Of a stretch of DNA of 64,000 nt, positions 44,948 to 53,572 are shown one piece after another. The stretch's first letter is position 1; the number at the start of each line of letters is the position of its first letter. Origin of the DNA: Tindallia californiensis. Lineage in GTDB: Bacteria > Bacillota > Clostridia > Peptostreptococcales > Tindalliaceae. Position numbers and translations under genes: made by a program. The stretch lies in assembly GCF_900107405.1 (NCBI RefSeq), contig NZ_FNPV01000007.1, positions 86,211 to 150,210 of the forward strand, given 5' to 3'. The notes under the pieces were generated by a model, which saw nothing but the letters and a program-made list of their open reading frames with translations, was not told where the DNA came from and searched no databases.

Positions 44948-46437
44948 AGGTGAATCACCTGAATCCTTTTTTCAGCCCAGTAAAGGCCATATTGACTAAT
45001 GAAGAAGAAAACGAAATAAGCAAGGATCATTGGATATCCTAAAAAACGTTCAAGACTTATATATTCTTCGTGTTTCAGATCAATCGATGCGATAAGAGGG
45101 ATGAGGTATAGAAAGAAAGCGCCAATACGATGCAACCAGTAACCCGTCTTAAAGAAACTTATTTTTTGAAAGAAAACAATTAGGCTTGTTAGGAACGAAT
45201 CGATCAAGCTGAAAGATAAAATGGATAAAAAGAAAAAAGAGAGAGCAAATCCAGCGGAGCTTATGATTAATCTATCTATAGGAATCATTGGCTGTGACGT
45301 AAACAGAGATAATAAGCGATGAGAAATGCCAATGAAAAAGATCACTATCGGAAGATTGAGGCATGTGTAAAGCCCTGTAATAAAAGTATCTCCTAAGGAA
45401 TCCGCAACTATTTTTTCTTTTTGGCTTAAAGGAATCAATAGTTTTATATCATAATGATTGCGGGTCGTTCCTCCGTCATGAAACAGAAAAATCGTGGCAA
45501 AACAAACAAGAAAACTGAGATAAAGGCTTCGATGAAAAAGGGAAATATCGTTGCTTACTAGATATAAACCGCCTATGGCATAATAAAGCGTTGTGAGCAA
45601 TAACACTAATACTAACTGAATCAAAAAAGAGGTTAGTGGATATTGAAAACGTGACAAATAACGATAATGTAAATAACGAAAAAAAGAAGGACGAATAGAA
45701 GTTAGAGCAGAGAAGGTATTAGTCGTTTCTTTTTTTGTTAAAGAATTCAGAATAGGAGCATTACCAAAGGATTGAAGTTCATGGCTGTCTGACTCTCCCC
45801 AGAAAAATCCTATGACGATCAAAAACAGCCCCAAAATAGTGTGAGCTTGGTAAGGGAGAAAGGAGAGAAGAAGGGGACTAACAGTAAAACAGATATTCAT
45901 AGCGAAGATTCTGTTATCTTCCCGTTCAGTGACCTTTCCAACAAAGGTACCAGCATCCACGGAATAAAAAGATCCTTTCCAAAGCAAATGGCTTAGCAGG
46001 TAAAGAGAAGCCAAAGCATAAGGGGCTGATCTCAGTAAAGAATAGAAGGCATCCAGTCTTGCAATGAAAAGGTATACCATTGCCCCGAATAAGGTTAAAA
46101 AACCGGGAATCCAGGTACTTCTCATCTTTAACCAAGATAATGTTTCTGTTCGGCCCATGGGCATGAGAAGAATCGCATCAATAGTTCGTTGTCCAAAAAT
46201 ACTGTCTCTAAAGCTAGAACCGATCCATCCCAGTGCCAAGAGAAAGAAAACATAAAAGATGGAAAGGAAGGATAAAGCATGGAAAAAGCCAATAGATACT
46301 AATCGAGAACTAGTATTAAAAGTTGAAAAAGCTAAAAAAGCACCAAGAAAAGGTAAGATCAAGTATCGCCAATACAAGAAACCTGGGTAGAGAGACAAAA
46401 AAAATGTTATTTTAGGCCATTGATTGCTTCTACTCAT
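44944..46437 (-). CDS. ABC transporter permease
   Basis: 497 residues from ATG 46437, which has AAAGGAG 7 nt upstream and overlaps the ATPase gene end by 8 nt; the frame is open to 46518 but lacks a better site. At least ten hydrophobic segments, for instance YLILPFLGAFLAFSTF, FFHALSFLSIFYVFFLLALG, LIQLVLVLLLTTLYYAIGGLYL and FALSFFFLSILSFSLI. No recognisable substrate domain. Cotranscribed with the ATPase and the YtrA-type regulator. The large size suggests it supplies the membrane part of an exporter-like complex, probably as a dimer; substrate unknown. Confidence 0.8.
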   Translation of the reverse strand: MSRSNQWPKITFFLSLYPGFLYWRYLILPFLGAFLAFSTFNTSSRLVSIGFFHALSFLSIFYVFFLLALGWIGSSFRDSIFGQRTIDAILLMPMGRTETLSWLKMRSTWIPGFLTLFGAMVYLFIARLDAFYSLLRSAPYALASLYLLSHLLWKGSFYSVDAGTFVGKVTEREDNRIFAMNICFTVSPLLLSFLPYQAHTILGLFLIVIGFFWGESDSHELQSFGNAPILNSLTKKETTNTFSALTSIRPSFFRYLHYRYLSRFQYPLTSFLIQLVLVLLLTTLYYAIGGLYLVSNDISLFHRSLYLSFLVCFATIFLFHDGGTTRNHYDIKLLIPLSQKEKIVADSLGDTFITGLYTCLNLPIVIFFIGISHRLLSLFTSQPMIPIDRLIISSAGFALSFFFLSILSFSLIDSFLTSLIVFFQKISFFKTGYWLHRIGAFFLYLIPLIASIDLKHEEYISLERFLGYPMILAYFVFFFISQYGLYWAEKRIQVIHL

Positions 46438-47260
46438 CAGAAAGCTCCTTTTCTTTACGACAAAGCCCTGTAAACAGTAATTCCAGAGGGATATCTTCCG
46501 AAAGAGCAGAAGGTTCATTTAGTAAAAGAGTCCATCCAGAAGCATCACGACGACAAGCTAAAGAATTCTCAGGGAAGGCTTCTTTTGACAAAGTACGTTT
46601 TAGACGGAAGCTCTTGTGAAGATCAGTAATAGGTAGATTGAGAAGAAGCTGACCACTCCGGTTGATCATTGTAACGTGGTCTAACAATCCTTCAACTTCG
46701 CGAACATGATGGGTAGAGAGTAAAATAGTGGAACCGTCGGCAGCTATATCGGTCAAGGTTTTTCGTAAAGTGGATTGTGCATGAATATCAAGCCCTTTAG
46801 AGGGTTCATCCAGAATAAACAGGTCGGTTTTGCAGGAAAAAGCAAAGGAAAGCCATGCTTTTCGAAGATCACCGGCACTGAAATGGGTAAAGGCTTTCTG
46901 TCTGTCAACTTCAAAATCATCGCAAAGTTGATGAAAAGAAGCTTCATCGTAGTTAGGGTACATTGGTCCACAAAAATGAGCATAGGTTTCAGGGCTCATC
47001 TCAGGGACAGGTAAATCTTCCGGCACATAAGCTATTTTTTGATAAAATCTTCCTTCTCGATGTTTTGGATCATGCCCTAAGACAGAAATACTTCCTTCTT
47101 GAGGGAACATTAACCCGGTTAAAAGTTTGAATAAGCTGGTTTTTCCGGCACCATTAGGGCCAAGAAAGCCACAAATGCTTCCTGATGATAATTCCCAATG
47201 AAAGTTTTGATAGATAGATTGTTTTTGATAACGAAAATGTATATGATCACACTGAATCAT
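46430..47260 (-). CDS. ABC transporter ATP-binding protein (YtrB-like)
   Basis: 276 residues. Walker A is FLGPNGAGKTSLFKLLTGLM, Walker B is LFILDEPSKGLD, and the H-loop is ILLSTHHVREVEGLL. The signature is FSAGDLRKAWLSFAF, a departure from LSGGQ shared with YtrB/bacteriocin-type exporters. First gene of the leftward operon. Its GGGGTG Shine-Dalgarno lies in one arm of the 66-bp palindrome, 7 nt before ATG 47260, so operator and ribosome site are physically merged. Confidence 0.92.
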   Translation of the reverse strand: MIQCDHIHFRYQKQSIYQNFHWELSSGSICGFLGPNGAGKTSLFKLLTGLMFPQEGSISVLGHDPKHREGRFYQKIAYVPEDLPVPEMSPETYAHFCGPMYPNYDEASFHQLCDDFEVDRQKAFTHFSAGDLRKAWLSFAFSCKTDLFILDEPSKGLDIHAQSTLRKTLTDIAADGSTILLSTHHVREVEGLLDHVTMINRSGQLLLNLPITDLHKSFRLKRTLSKEAFPENSLACRRDASGWTLLLNEPSALSEDIPLELLFTGLCRKEKELSDE

Positions 47261-47261
47261 A

Positions 47262-47332
47262 AAAGAACACCCCGATTGTTATACTGTTATAGTTGCGTAT
47301 AACAGTATAACAATCGGGGTGTTCTTTGTCAA
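47262..47332 (-). promoter_or_regulatory. sigma-A promoter merged with a 30-bp-arm palindromic operator
   Basis: 47262-47291 and 47298-47327 are perfect 30-bp inverted repeats with a 6-bp centre. On the minus strand TTGACA (47327-47332)-17 bp-TATACT (47304-47309) sits across the distal arm, so transcription starts near the centre. Each arm holds two tandem GTTATAC-like half-sites. It is the likely operator of the YtrA-type regulator and may also form a hairpin in read-through transcripts from the upstream GGDEF gene. Confidence 0.85.
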
Positions 47333-47339
47333 CGTTTTT

Positions 47340-49733
47340 CTATTTTCGTGTGTTAACTAAGGAAGGCTTGATCACTTTTTCTTCCAGTTCATGCCTGGGG
47401 ACAGGCTTACTCCACAGATAACCTTGTATTTCATGGCAGCCCATGGATTGTAATAAGGATAGCTGAGCTTCTTCTTCGACCCCTTCCGCAATGATAGTAA
47501 GGTGCAGGCCTTTTGCCATTAAAATAATGGCTCGGACAATTTCCTTAGCACTGTCCTCTTCATGAATACCGTTGATCAATTCTCTGGCAATTTTTAAGCG
47601 GTCAATATCATATCGCTTAATATAACTTAGAGAAGAATAGCCGGTACCAAAATCATCCAGAGAAGCATTGATGCCTAGTTCTCTAAGATGATCAAAAAAA
47701 GCTTCGACACTATGACCCTGCCGGAAGGCGGCTCCCTCCGTCACTTCCAGATCAATCCAGGAAGGAGAAATTTTTTCAGCCCTCATACGATCTAATAAGG
47801 TGTCCATAAATTTTTGGCTTTGCAATTGGACAGGGGAGACGTTAATAGAGATCCGATAATGTGTCTCATAGGTTTCATTAATCTCTCTAATGTTTCGAAA
47901 AGCTTCCTTCAAGACCCATTCTCCAAGAGGGATAATCAATCCGGTTTCTTCCGCTACAGGAATAAATTGGGCCGGAGAGATAAATCCACGATCTGGATGA
48001 TTCCAACGTAAAAGGGCTTCAAAACCGATCAGTTTTTTTCCATCAATTTCATACTGGGGCTGAAACACAAGAAAAAAATCCTGGTTGGCATTTGCCTGTT
48101 TCAGTAACATTTCCAGCACATGTTTTTCATGAATCAGGTCTTTGATAGAAGAATCATAAAAATAATAATGGCTTTGAGCGAAAGCGTTTTTTGCCTGATA
48201 CATGGTCATATCTCCATACCGCATCAGTGATTCTCTTGTATTAGCATCTTTGGGATAAGAAACAATACCAATACTGATTCCTAGGTAAAAATGGTAAGGA
48301 TCAATGGCAATAGGCATTTCAACGACCTGAACAATTCTTTTTGCAATGTCGGACAGGGCATGTCGCTGATAAAAGCCTTCTACAATGAGAGCAAACTCAT
48401 CTCCGCCAATCCGAAAAAGCCTTCCTTTCTTTGTCCAGTCTTCTGAAAGACGCCGGGCAATGGTCTTTAAGACCTTGTCTCCTACATCATGCCCATGGGT
48501 ATCATTAATATACTTAAATCGGTTTAAGTCCATATAAAAAAGGTGAAAAGCCGATTGTTGCCTAATGGTCAGCGCGTCCATGTATTCAATAAAAGCCCGT
48601 CGGTTAGAAAGATCGGTTAAAGGATCTAAATAGGAATAATAGGCCAGTACTTGGTTGGTTTCTTCCAAACTTTTGGTTTTTTCCTGCACTTTTTCTTCCA
48701 GGTTCCGGTTGGCTTCTTTAGCTTCCTGCAATAAATGATAGTTTTTAATGGACAGTTGGATGTTCTGAGACATCATATAATAAAGAAAAAGAAGAATAAG
48801 CGTGGTTAGTAGCTTTCCAGGTCTGATGTCACCAAAGAAAAACAGGATAAGCACAAGGGGTAAAAAAACATAGGGAGCTTTACGCTTTCCATAATTATCC
48901 GGCAAGGTTAAGGGATGGTGTGGAGCCGGCGGATCAGTGACAGTCGGATATTGATGATGGTGGGGCTGATGATTTTGTTGATGGTAAAGCGAAAGTGTAA
49001 AAAGAACAGGTGGTATTAAGTAAAGAATATCAATAAAAGAATTAGCGATATATAGATCCAACAAACTCAAATAAGCATAAAGAAATTCAATGCTTCCATA
49101 AAGCATCAAACCTATAAGAATGACACATAAGGCAATGCTTTTTTCACGTCGATAGGAAGACAGATAAAGAGTGACACTGGAGACCAGAATAAAAAGACCC
49201 ATGAAGGTAAAGAGAGCCATCACGATATCGTCAAAACCCAAGCTTCTTTCCATAAGAAAGTGCTGGTAAAAACGCTGACCTAACAGATAAAGCAGGAGAA
49301 ACAGAACCGCCGCAAAATCTAAAAAAAGCTGGTAAAGATTCCATCTTTTGGCTTCAGTGGCTACCCAGTGAATGATCATCATCACCAAAAAAACAGGCGG
49401 GATGGTATAAATAAGATCCATATAAGGAAAGAGCATGGGATCTTTTGTAGGCATTAAGGCTAAGACAAACCAAACCGTGTCGGCAAAAAACCAAAAGAAA
49501 ACATAGCCAAACAACCATTTATCATAAGGATAAGAAGTTTTCTGAACGGATCGGTAAAGAAGATAGGAAGCACTGAAAAGGGTAAGCACGGATGTGGTGT
49601 TGGCCAAAAGATCCGCATGGCGAAAAACCGCCAGGATATAGATAAAAAAACCGCTGAGCATGATTACTACCCAAGGGTCTTTGATCAGTAGGCGGTTTAG
49701 AAAATAGAGTTTTCTGAAGGCTTGTTGTATCAT
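47340..49733 (-). CDS. Membrane GGDEF-EAL cyclic-di-GMP protein
   Basis: 797 residues. About nine or ten membrane helices in the first 320 residues form a sensor of unknown type. A cytoplasmic loop in this part is His/Pro-rich (HQQNHQPHHHQYPTVTDPPA). After a coiled coil (about 335-365) comes a diguanylate cyclase domain with intact RIGGDEFALIVEG. Then follows an EAL phosphodiesterase domain with FEALLRWNHPDRG, LEVTEGAAF, DDFGTGYSSLSYIKRYDIDR and ITAEGVEEEAQL-type motifs (IIAEGVEEEAQL). Both active sites look complete, so net activity cannot be predicted. The gene ends 8 bp before the -35 of the ABC operon. Confidence 0.93.
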   Translation of the reverse strand: MIQQAFRKLYFLNRLLIKDPWVVIMLSGFFIYILAVFRHADLLANTTSVLTLFSASYLLYRSVQKTSYPYDKWLFGYVFFWFFADTVWFVLALMPTKDPMLFPYMDLIYTIPPVFLVMMIIHWVATEAKRWNLYQLFLDFAAVLFLLLYLLGQRFYQHFLMERSLGFDDIVMALFTFMGLFILVSSVTLYLSSYRREKSIALCVILIGLMLYGSIEFLYAYLSLLDLYIANSFIDILYLIPPVLFTLSLYHQQNHQPHHHQYPTVTDPPAPHHPLTLPDNYGKRKAPYVFLPLVLILFFFGDIRPGKLLTTLILLFLYYMMSQNIQLSIKNYHLLQEAKEANRNLEEKVQEKTKSLEETNQVLAYYSYLDPLTDLSNRRAFIEYMDALTIRQQSAFHLFYMDLNRFKYINDTHGHDVGDKVLKTIARRLSEDWTKKGRLFRIGGDEFALIVEGFYQRHALSDIAKRIVQVVEMPIAIDPYHFYLGISIGIVSYPKDANTRESLMRYGDMTMYQAKNAFAQSHYYFYDSSIKDLIHEKHVLEMLLKQANANQDFFLVFQPQYEIDGKKLIGFEALLRWNHPDRGFISPAQFIPVAEETGLIIPLGEWVLKEAFRNIREINETYETHYRISINVSPVQLQSQKFMDTLLDRMRAEKISPSWIDLEVTEGAAFRQGHSVEAFFDHLRELGINASLDDFGTGYSSLSYIKRYDIDRLKIARELINGIHEEDSAKEIVRAIILMAKGLHLTIIAEGVEEEAQLSLLQSMGCHEIQGYLWSKPVPRHELEEKVIKPSLVNTRK

Positions 49734-49941
49734 AAAATAAATCTCCTCACTAATAAGGCGGATGAAGGATCAATAGGATGCTTAGGAATGATTAAATACT
49801 AAGGCTATTATCCTATTATAACATGCTTTAACGCCAGACTCTAGCATCCTTGTTTTGGAAAAGAAAAACCATTGAAAAAGACTTTTAATAAGGTCTTCTT
49901 CAATGGTTAACAGGGTGTGTTTTCCTCCAGGGAAAAGTTGT
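49734..49941. terminator. Intergenic region with terminator of the AtoE-type transporter gene
   Basis: AACCATTGAAAAAGAC (49867-49882) pairs with GTCTTCTTCAATGGTT (49893-49908) with one mismatch. On the minus strand it is followed by TTTTTCTTTT, a good terminator for the gene ending at 49942. The remainder shows only AT-rich sequence upstream of the GGDEF-EAL gene. Confidence 0.8.
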
Positions 49942-51288
49942 CTAAAGGATGACAAGAAACAGACTGACCACCACACCGACATAAATTAAATTAATAAGGC
50001 AATAGCCCATAATATCTTTAGCGCCCAGACCGGCAATTCCTAGCGCCGGTAGTGCCCAGAAAGGTTGAATCATATTGGTCCACCCATCTCCCCAGGCAAC
50101 AGCCATGGCTGTTTTGGCCGCATCCACACCAAGCTCAGCACCGGCCGGCATCATAATAGGTGCCTGAACGGCCCATTGCCCACCACCGGAAGGAACAAAG
50201 AAGTTAACAATTCCAGCACTCAGAAAAGCAAAAAATGGAAAGGTTACTTCTGTGGAAACGCTCACAAAGAACGTAGACATCTGTTGTGCCAAAGAAAGCC
50301 CTTCGGCACTGGCTCCGGTCATCATTCCCATGATACCTGCATAAAAAGGAAACTGAATAATAATACCACCAGCACCTTTTACGGCGGTTGTTACCGCATT
50401 TAAGAAACGTCGGGGAGTTCCGTGTAAGATAATACCGGTAAAGAGGAAGATAAAGTTAACCACATTTAGATTCAGATCAAAGCCATTCTGAATAAAATGC
50501 TGAACCACAAAGGTGACCCCCATTAAACCGATGGCAATGGACAGCACAGGGCTGTTTTCCATTTTTTCCGCCGGTGTCTGATTCACAGGAATTTCTGGTT
50601 CAATATCATCTTCTAACAGCTTCGGATCCACCACTACCGCATCTTCGGGTGAAGGATGCATCGCCTTGTTGATAAAAGGAATGGTGGCGATTAATACCAA
50701 TACTGGTACTACAGTGAACAAAGCGAAAATGGTTTCACTGGTAGGAATCGGTTCTGTAACAGCACCACGGGTCATTTCTTCCAAATTAGCGGTGGCGGTT
50801 GCTAATGTCAGGGGAATAGAAGCGGAGAAACCCGCATGCCAGATAACAAAACCGGAGTAACCGGAAGCAATCAGCAGGCGGTAGTCCACCCCCTTTACTT
50901 TCTTAGCCAGCTCTTTGGCATAAAGGGCACCAATAACCAGACCAAAACCCCAATTAATCCAGGAAGCGATTAAAGCAACCAGCGTAACTGCAAAAATCGC
51001 CGATCCGGGAGACTTAGGCACGCTGGCCAGATTTCGAAGCCCTCTTTTGATAATAGGCGCCTGGGCCAGGGTATGACCGGTGACCAGCACCAAGGCCATC
51101 TGCATAGAAAATGCCAGCAGGTTCCAGAAACCGCCACTCCAATGATTTACCATATTAATAGGAGATTGGCCTGTTGAGAAAATACCCAGAAGAAAAACAA
51201 TTAGGGTTAAGATAACAGCAAATAAAAACGGGTCGGGCAAAAAACGTTGAACCAACTTTACAGAAGCATTTGTAAACTTTTTGAACAT
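49942..51288 (-). CDS. atoE: Short-chain fatty acid transporter, AtoE family
   Basis: 448 residues with about ten or eleven hydrophobic helices. Family features: the N-terminus RFLPDPFLFAVILTLIVFLLGI, NHWSGGFWNLLAFSMQMALVLVTGH, ASWINWGFGLVIGALYAKE, and NFFVPSGGGQWAVQAPIMMPAG, which is highly conserved in AtoE/TIGR00366 proteins. It should move short-chain acids such as acetoacetate or butyrate across the membrane. ATG 51288 has AAAGGAGG upstream and its own promoter TTGACA-17-TAATCT. It is divergent from the carnitine genes, which would make acetoacetate, a suggestive but unproven link. Confidence 0.88.
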   Translation of the reverse strand: MFKKFTNASVKLVQRFLPDPFLFAVILTLIVFLLGIFSTGQSPINMVNHWSGGFWNLLAFSMQMALVLVTGHTLAQAPIIKRGLRNLASVPKSPGSAIFAVTLVALIASWINWGFGLVIGALYAKELAKKVKGVDYRLLIASGYSGFVIWHAGFSASIPLTLATATANLEEMTRGAVTEPIPTSETIFALFTVVPVLVLIATIPFINKAMHPSPEDAVVVDPKLLEDDIEPEIPVNQTPAEKMENSPVLSIAIGLMGVTFVVQHFIQNGFDLNLNVVNFIFLFTGIILHGTPRRFLNAVTTAVKGAGGIIIQFPFYAGIMGMMTGASAEGLSLAQQMSTFFVSVSTEVTFPFFAFLSAGIVNFFVPSGGGQWAVQAPIMMPAGAELGVDAAKTAMAVAWGDGWTNMIQPFWALPALGIAGLGAKDIMGYCLINLIYVGVVVSLFLVIL

Positions 51289-51360
51289 TGATAATCCTCC
51301 TTTTCATTATTTTTTTACAGATATCTAAAAAATACCCATAAAGAGACACAAAACACTAAT

Positions 51361-51389
51361 AGATTACCATCCTAGCATATTTTTGTCAA
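51361..51389 (-). promoter_or_regulatory. Promoter of the AtoE-type transporter gene
   Basis: On the minus strand TTGACA (51384-51389) and TAATCT (51361-51366) are 17 bp apart. The TetR-type operator of the divergent operon lies 73 bp upstream and not inside this promoter, so coregulation is not shown. Confidence 0.75.
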
Positions 51390-51421
51390 TATAGTCGGAT
51401 GTGTCTGAAAAAAATTTCCTC

Positions 51422-51479
51422 TTGATGTTCCAAAAAATTCATGATATAGTCGTGCAAGAGAAAACCGTCTGGACGGTTT
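51422..51479 (+). promoter_or_regulatory. Carnitine operon promoter with TetR-type operator (copy 1)
   Basis: TTGATG (51422-51427)-17 bp-TATAGT (51445-51450), followed by the palindrome AAACCGTC-TG-GACGGTTT at 51462-51479, covering the predicted start of transcription. The same promoter-operator arrangement recurs before the TetR gene at 54190-54249, which identifies the palindrome as that regulator's site. Repressor binding here would block initiation. Confidence 0.88.
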
Positions 51480-51547
51480 AATATGTCAGATAATTGATCA
51501 TCAGCTGACAATCAATCAGCCTTGATGAGAGAGGAGGAAGAAAGAGA

Positions 51548-52438
51548 ATGACAGAAGCCATTAACCTAAAGAATAAAGTAATGCTAACCTGTGCCGTTAC
51601 AGGAGCTGGAGATACGACTAAAATAAATCCCTACGTTCCGGTAACACCGGCAGAAATCGCAAGCTCGGCTCTGGCGGCAGGAAAAGCAGGGGCAGCCGTA
51701 GTTCATATTCATGCCAGAGATCCAAAAACCGGAGGGATTAGCCATGATGTGGAACAATATCGAGAAATCCTTCAACGGATCAGAGAAGCCGATCCGGAGT
51801 TGATTATCAACATTACTTCCGGAGGCGGTGGGGATTTTGATCCGGATGAAGAAAACCCTTATCAGGCCGGAAAAAATAGCGATTTACAGACAGCCGAAGA
51901 ACGGCATGAACCCATAGCCACTCTCGCACCAGAAATGTGTACGTTAGATTGCGGAAGCCTTAATTTTGGAGATATGGTGTATATCAGTCCAACCGAATGG
52001 TTACGAAAGCAGGCGGCGCTGATTCAGAAAAGTGGTGCCAAAGCAGAACTGGAGTGCTTTGATACCGGACATTTGCGTTTTGCCAATCAATTAATAAAGG
52101 AAGGTTTTATTGATGGAAACCCTCATTTCCAGTTTTGTCTGGGAATTCCCTGGGGAGCCGCCGCGGATACAGAAACCATGCTGTACCTGCGTAACCGGAT
52201 ACCGGAAAAAGCAACCTGGTCTGCCTTTGGCATTGGAGCCATGCAAATGAAAATCCTAGCTCAGGCAGCCTTATTGGGCGGTCATGTTCGTGTGGGTCTG
52301 GAAGATAATTTATACCTGTCCAAGGGTGTGCTTGCCAAAAACGAAACCCTGGTGGAAAAAGGCATTGATATTCTTCAACAACTCGGCAAAGAACCTATGA
52401 CACCCCAAGAAGCAAAAGCATTACTACAATTGAAATAA
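51548..52438 (+). CDS. cdhC: BKACE-family beta-keto acid cleavage enzyme (probable 3-dehydrocarnitine cleavage)
   Basis: 296 residues. BKACE enzymes react a beta-keto acid with acetyl-CoA, giving acetoacetate and a new acyl-CoA. Family landmarks: LTCAVTGAGDTTKINPYVPV, the Zn-binding AAVVHIHARDPKTGG (HxH), INITSGGGGDFDPD, and GHVRVGLEDNLYLSKG. Its place before carnitine dehydrogenase and a thioesterase, the same order as cdhC-cdhA-cdhB in Pseudomonas, argues for 3-dehydrocarnitine as substrate, yielding betainyl-CoA and acetoacetate. The 3-keto-5-aminohexanoate (Kce) role in lysine fermentation is the alternative; no other lysine genes are present. ATG 51548 follows AGAGGAGGAAG. Confidence 0.85.
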   Translation: MTEAINLKNKVMLTCAVTGAGDTTKINPYVPVTPAEIASSALAAGKAGAAVVHIHARDPKTGGISHDVEQYREILQRIREADPELIINITSGGGGDFDPDEENPYQAGKNSDLQTAEERHEPIATLAPEMCTLDCGSLNFGDMVYISPTEWLRKQAALIQKSGAKAELECFDTGHLRFANQLIKEGFIDGNPHFQFCLGIPWGAAADTETMLYLRNRIPEKATWSAFGIGAMQMKILAQAALLGGHVRVGLEDNLYLSKGVLAKNETLVEKGIDILQQLGKEPMTPQEAKALLQLK

Positions 52439-52461
52439 AGCTGTACAGAAGGGAGCATTTG

Positions 52462-53427
52462 ATGAATCAAAAGACAAACATATCTCAAATAGCCGTGGTA
52501 GGAACCGGCGTTATTGGCGCTGGATGGATTGCCCGTTGCCTGGCCCATGGCATTCAGGTGATTGCCACAGATCCGGCACCGGATGCAGAAGCAAATCTTA
52601 GAAAATCCTTGCAACAAGCCTGGCCTTCTTTAGAAAAAACGGGCATCAGTCCCGGCACTTCTCCGGAGGATCTTATTTTTGAGACCGACATGGCAAAAGC
52701 CGTAGAAAAAGCGGATCTTATCCAAGAGAATGTTCCAGAGGTTCTGGAACTAAAACATCAAGTCCTGGGAGCCATCAGCCAGGCCTGCCGGAAGGATGCC
52801 ATTATTGCTTCCAGCACTTCCGGTATTACGCCCAGCGTGTTACAACAAGGTTGTCACTGTCCGGAAAGGCTTTTAGTGGCACATCCCTTTAATCCAGTCT
52901 ACCTGTTACCACTGGTAGAATTAGTGGCAGGAGAAAAAACAGAACCGGCAGTACTAACCCGGGCAGAAAGCTTTTACAAGGAAATTGGCATGAAACCACT
53001 GATTGTCCGGCGGGAAGTAGAAGGCCATGTGGCCGATCGTCTGATGGAAGCTCTTTGGCGGGAAGCCCTTCATATTGTCAACGAAGATATAGCCACCACC
53101 GAAGAAATAGACGCCGCCATTATCTATGGAGCGGGACTGCGCTGGGCACAGATGGGTCCTTTTCTAACCTTTCATATGGCCGGCGGTGAAGCAGGAATGC
53201 GCCATATGTTAAAACAGTTCGGACCAGCTTTGAAATTGCCCTGGACAAAACTGGAAGCACCGGAATTAACGGAAGACCTGAAAGAAAAAGTAATCAATGG
53301 GTGTGAAACCCATGCTGGAAATAAAAGCGTGACAGCATTAGCTGCTAAAAGAGATGAATTTCTGGTAGAAGTGCTTCAACTGGCGGAAAAATACTGGCCA
53401 GAACCCCAAAGCATTATGAAAAAATAG
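52462..53427 (+). CDS. cdhA: L-carnitine dehydrogenase
   Basis: 321 residues, the size of known L-carnitine dehydrogenases. A 3-hydroxyacyl-CoA dehydrogenase-fold enzyme, oxidising the 3-hydroxyl of L-carnitine with NAD to 3-dehydrocarnitine. NAD motif VVGTGVIGAGWIARCLAHGI; family stretch LVAHPFNPVYLLPLVELVAG, with the catalytic His; and NEDIATTEEIDAAIIYGAGL with RWAQMGPFLTFHMAGGEAGM, which separate carnitine dehydrogenases from fatty-acid enzymes. ATG 52462 is preceded by AAGGGAG. It lies 23 bp after the BKACE gene and is presumably in the same transcript under the TetR operator. Confidence 0.9.
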   Translation: MNQKTNISQIAVVGTGVIGAGWIARCLAHGIQVIATDPAPDAEANLRKSLQQAWPSLEKTGISPGTSPEDLIFETDMAKAVEKADLIQENVPEVLELKHQVLGAISQACRKDAIIASSTSGITPSVLQQGCHCPERLLVAHPFNPVYLLPLVELVAGEKTEPAVLTRAESFYKEIGMKPLIVRREVEGHVADRLMEALWREALHIVNEDIATTEEIDAAIIYGAGLRWAQMGPFLTFHMAGGEAGMRHMLKQFGPALKLPWTKLEAPELTEDLKEKVINGCETHAGNKSVTALAAKRDEFLVEVLQLAEKYWPEPQSIMKK

Positions 53428-53572
53428 GGTTCATTCGGTACGACCATTCGGATGAACTAGAATGAGCCAGAATGAAAAAGGATGAACCAGAATCCAACAG
53501 AATCAAAGAACAAAAAAACAGAATCGAAGAACAAGGAAACAGGAAAAACCAGAAAGAAAAGAGGTGCTTAGA

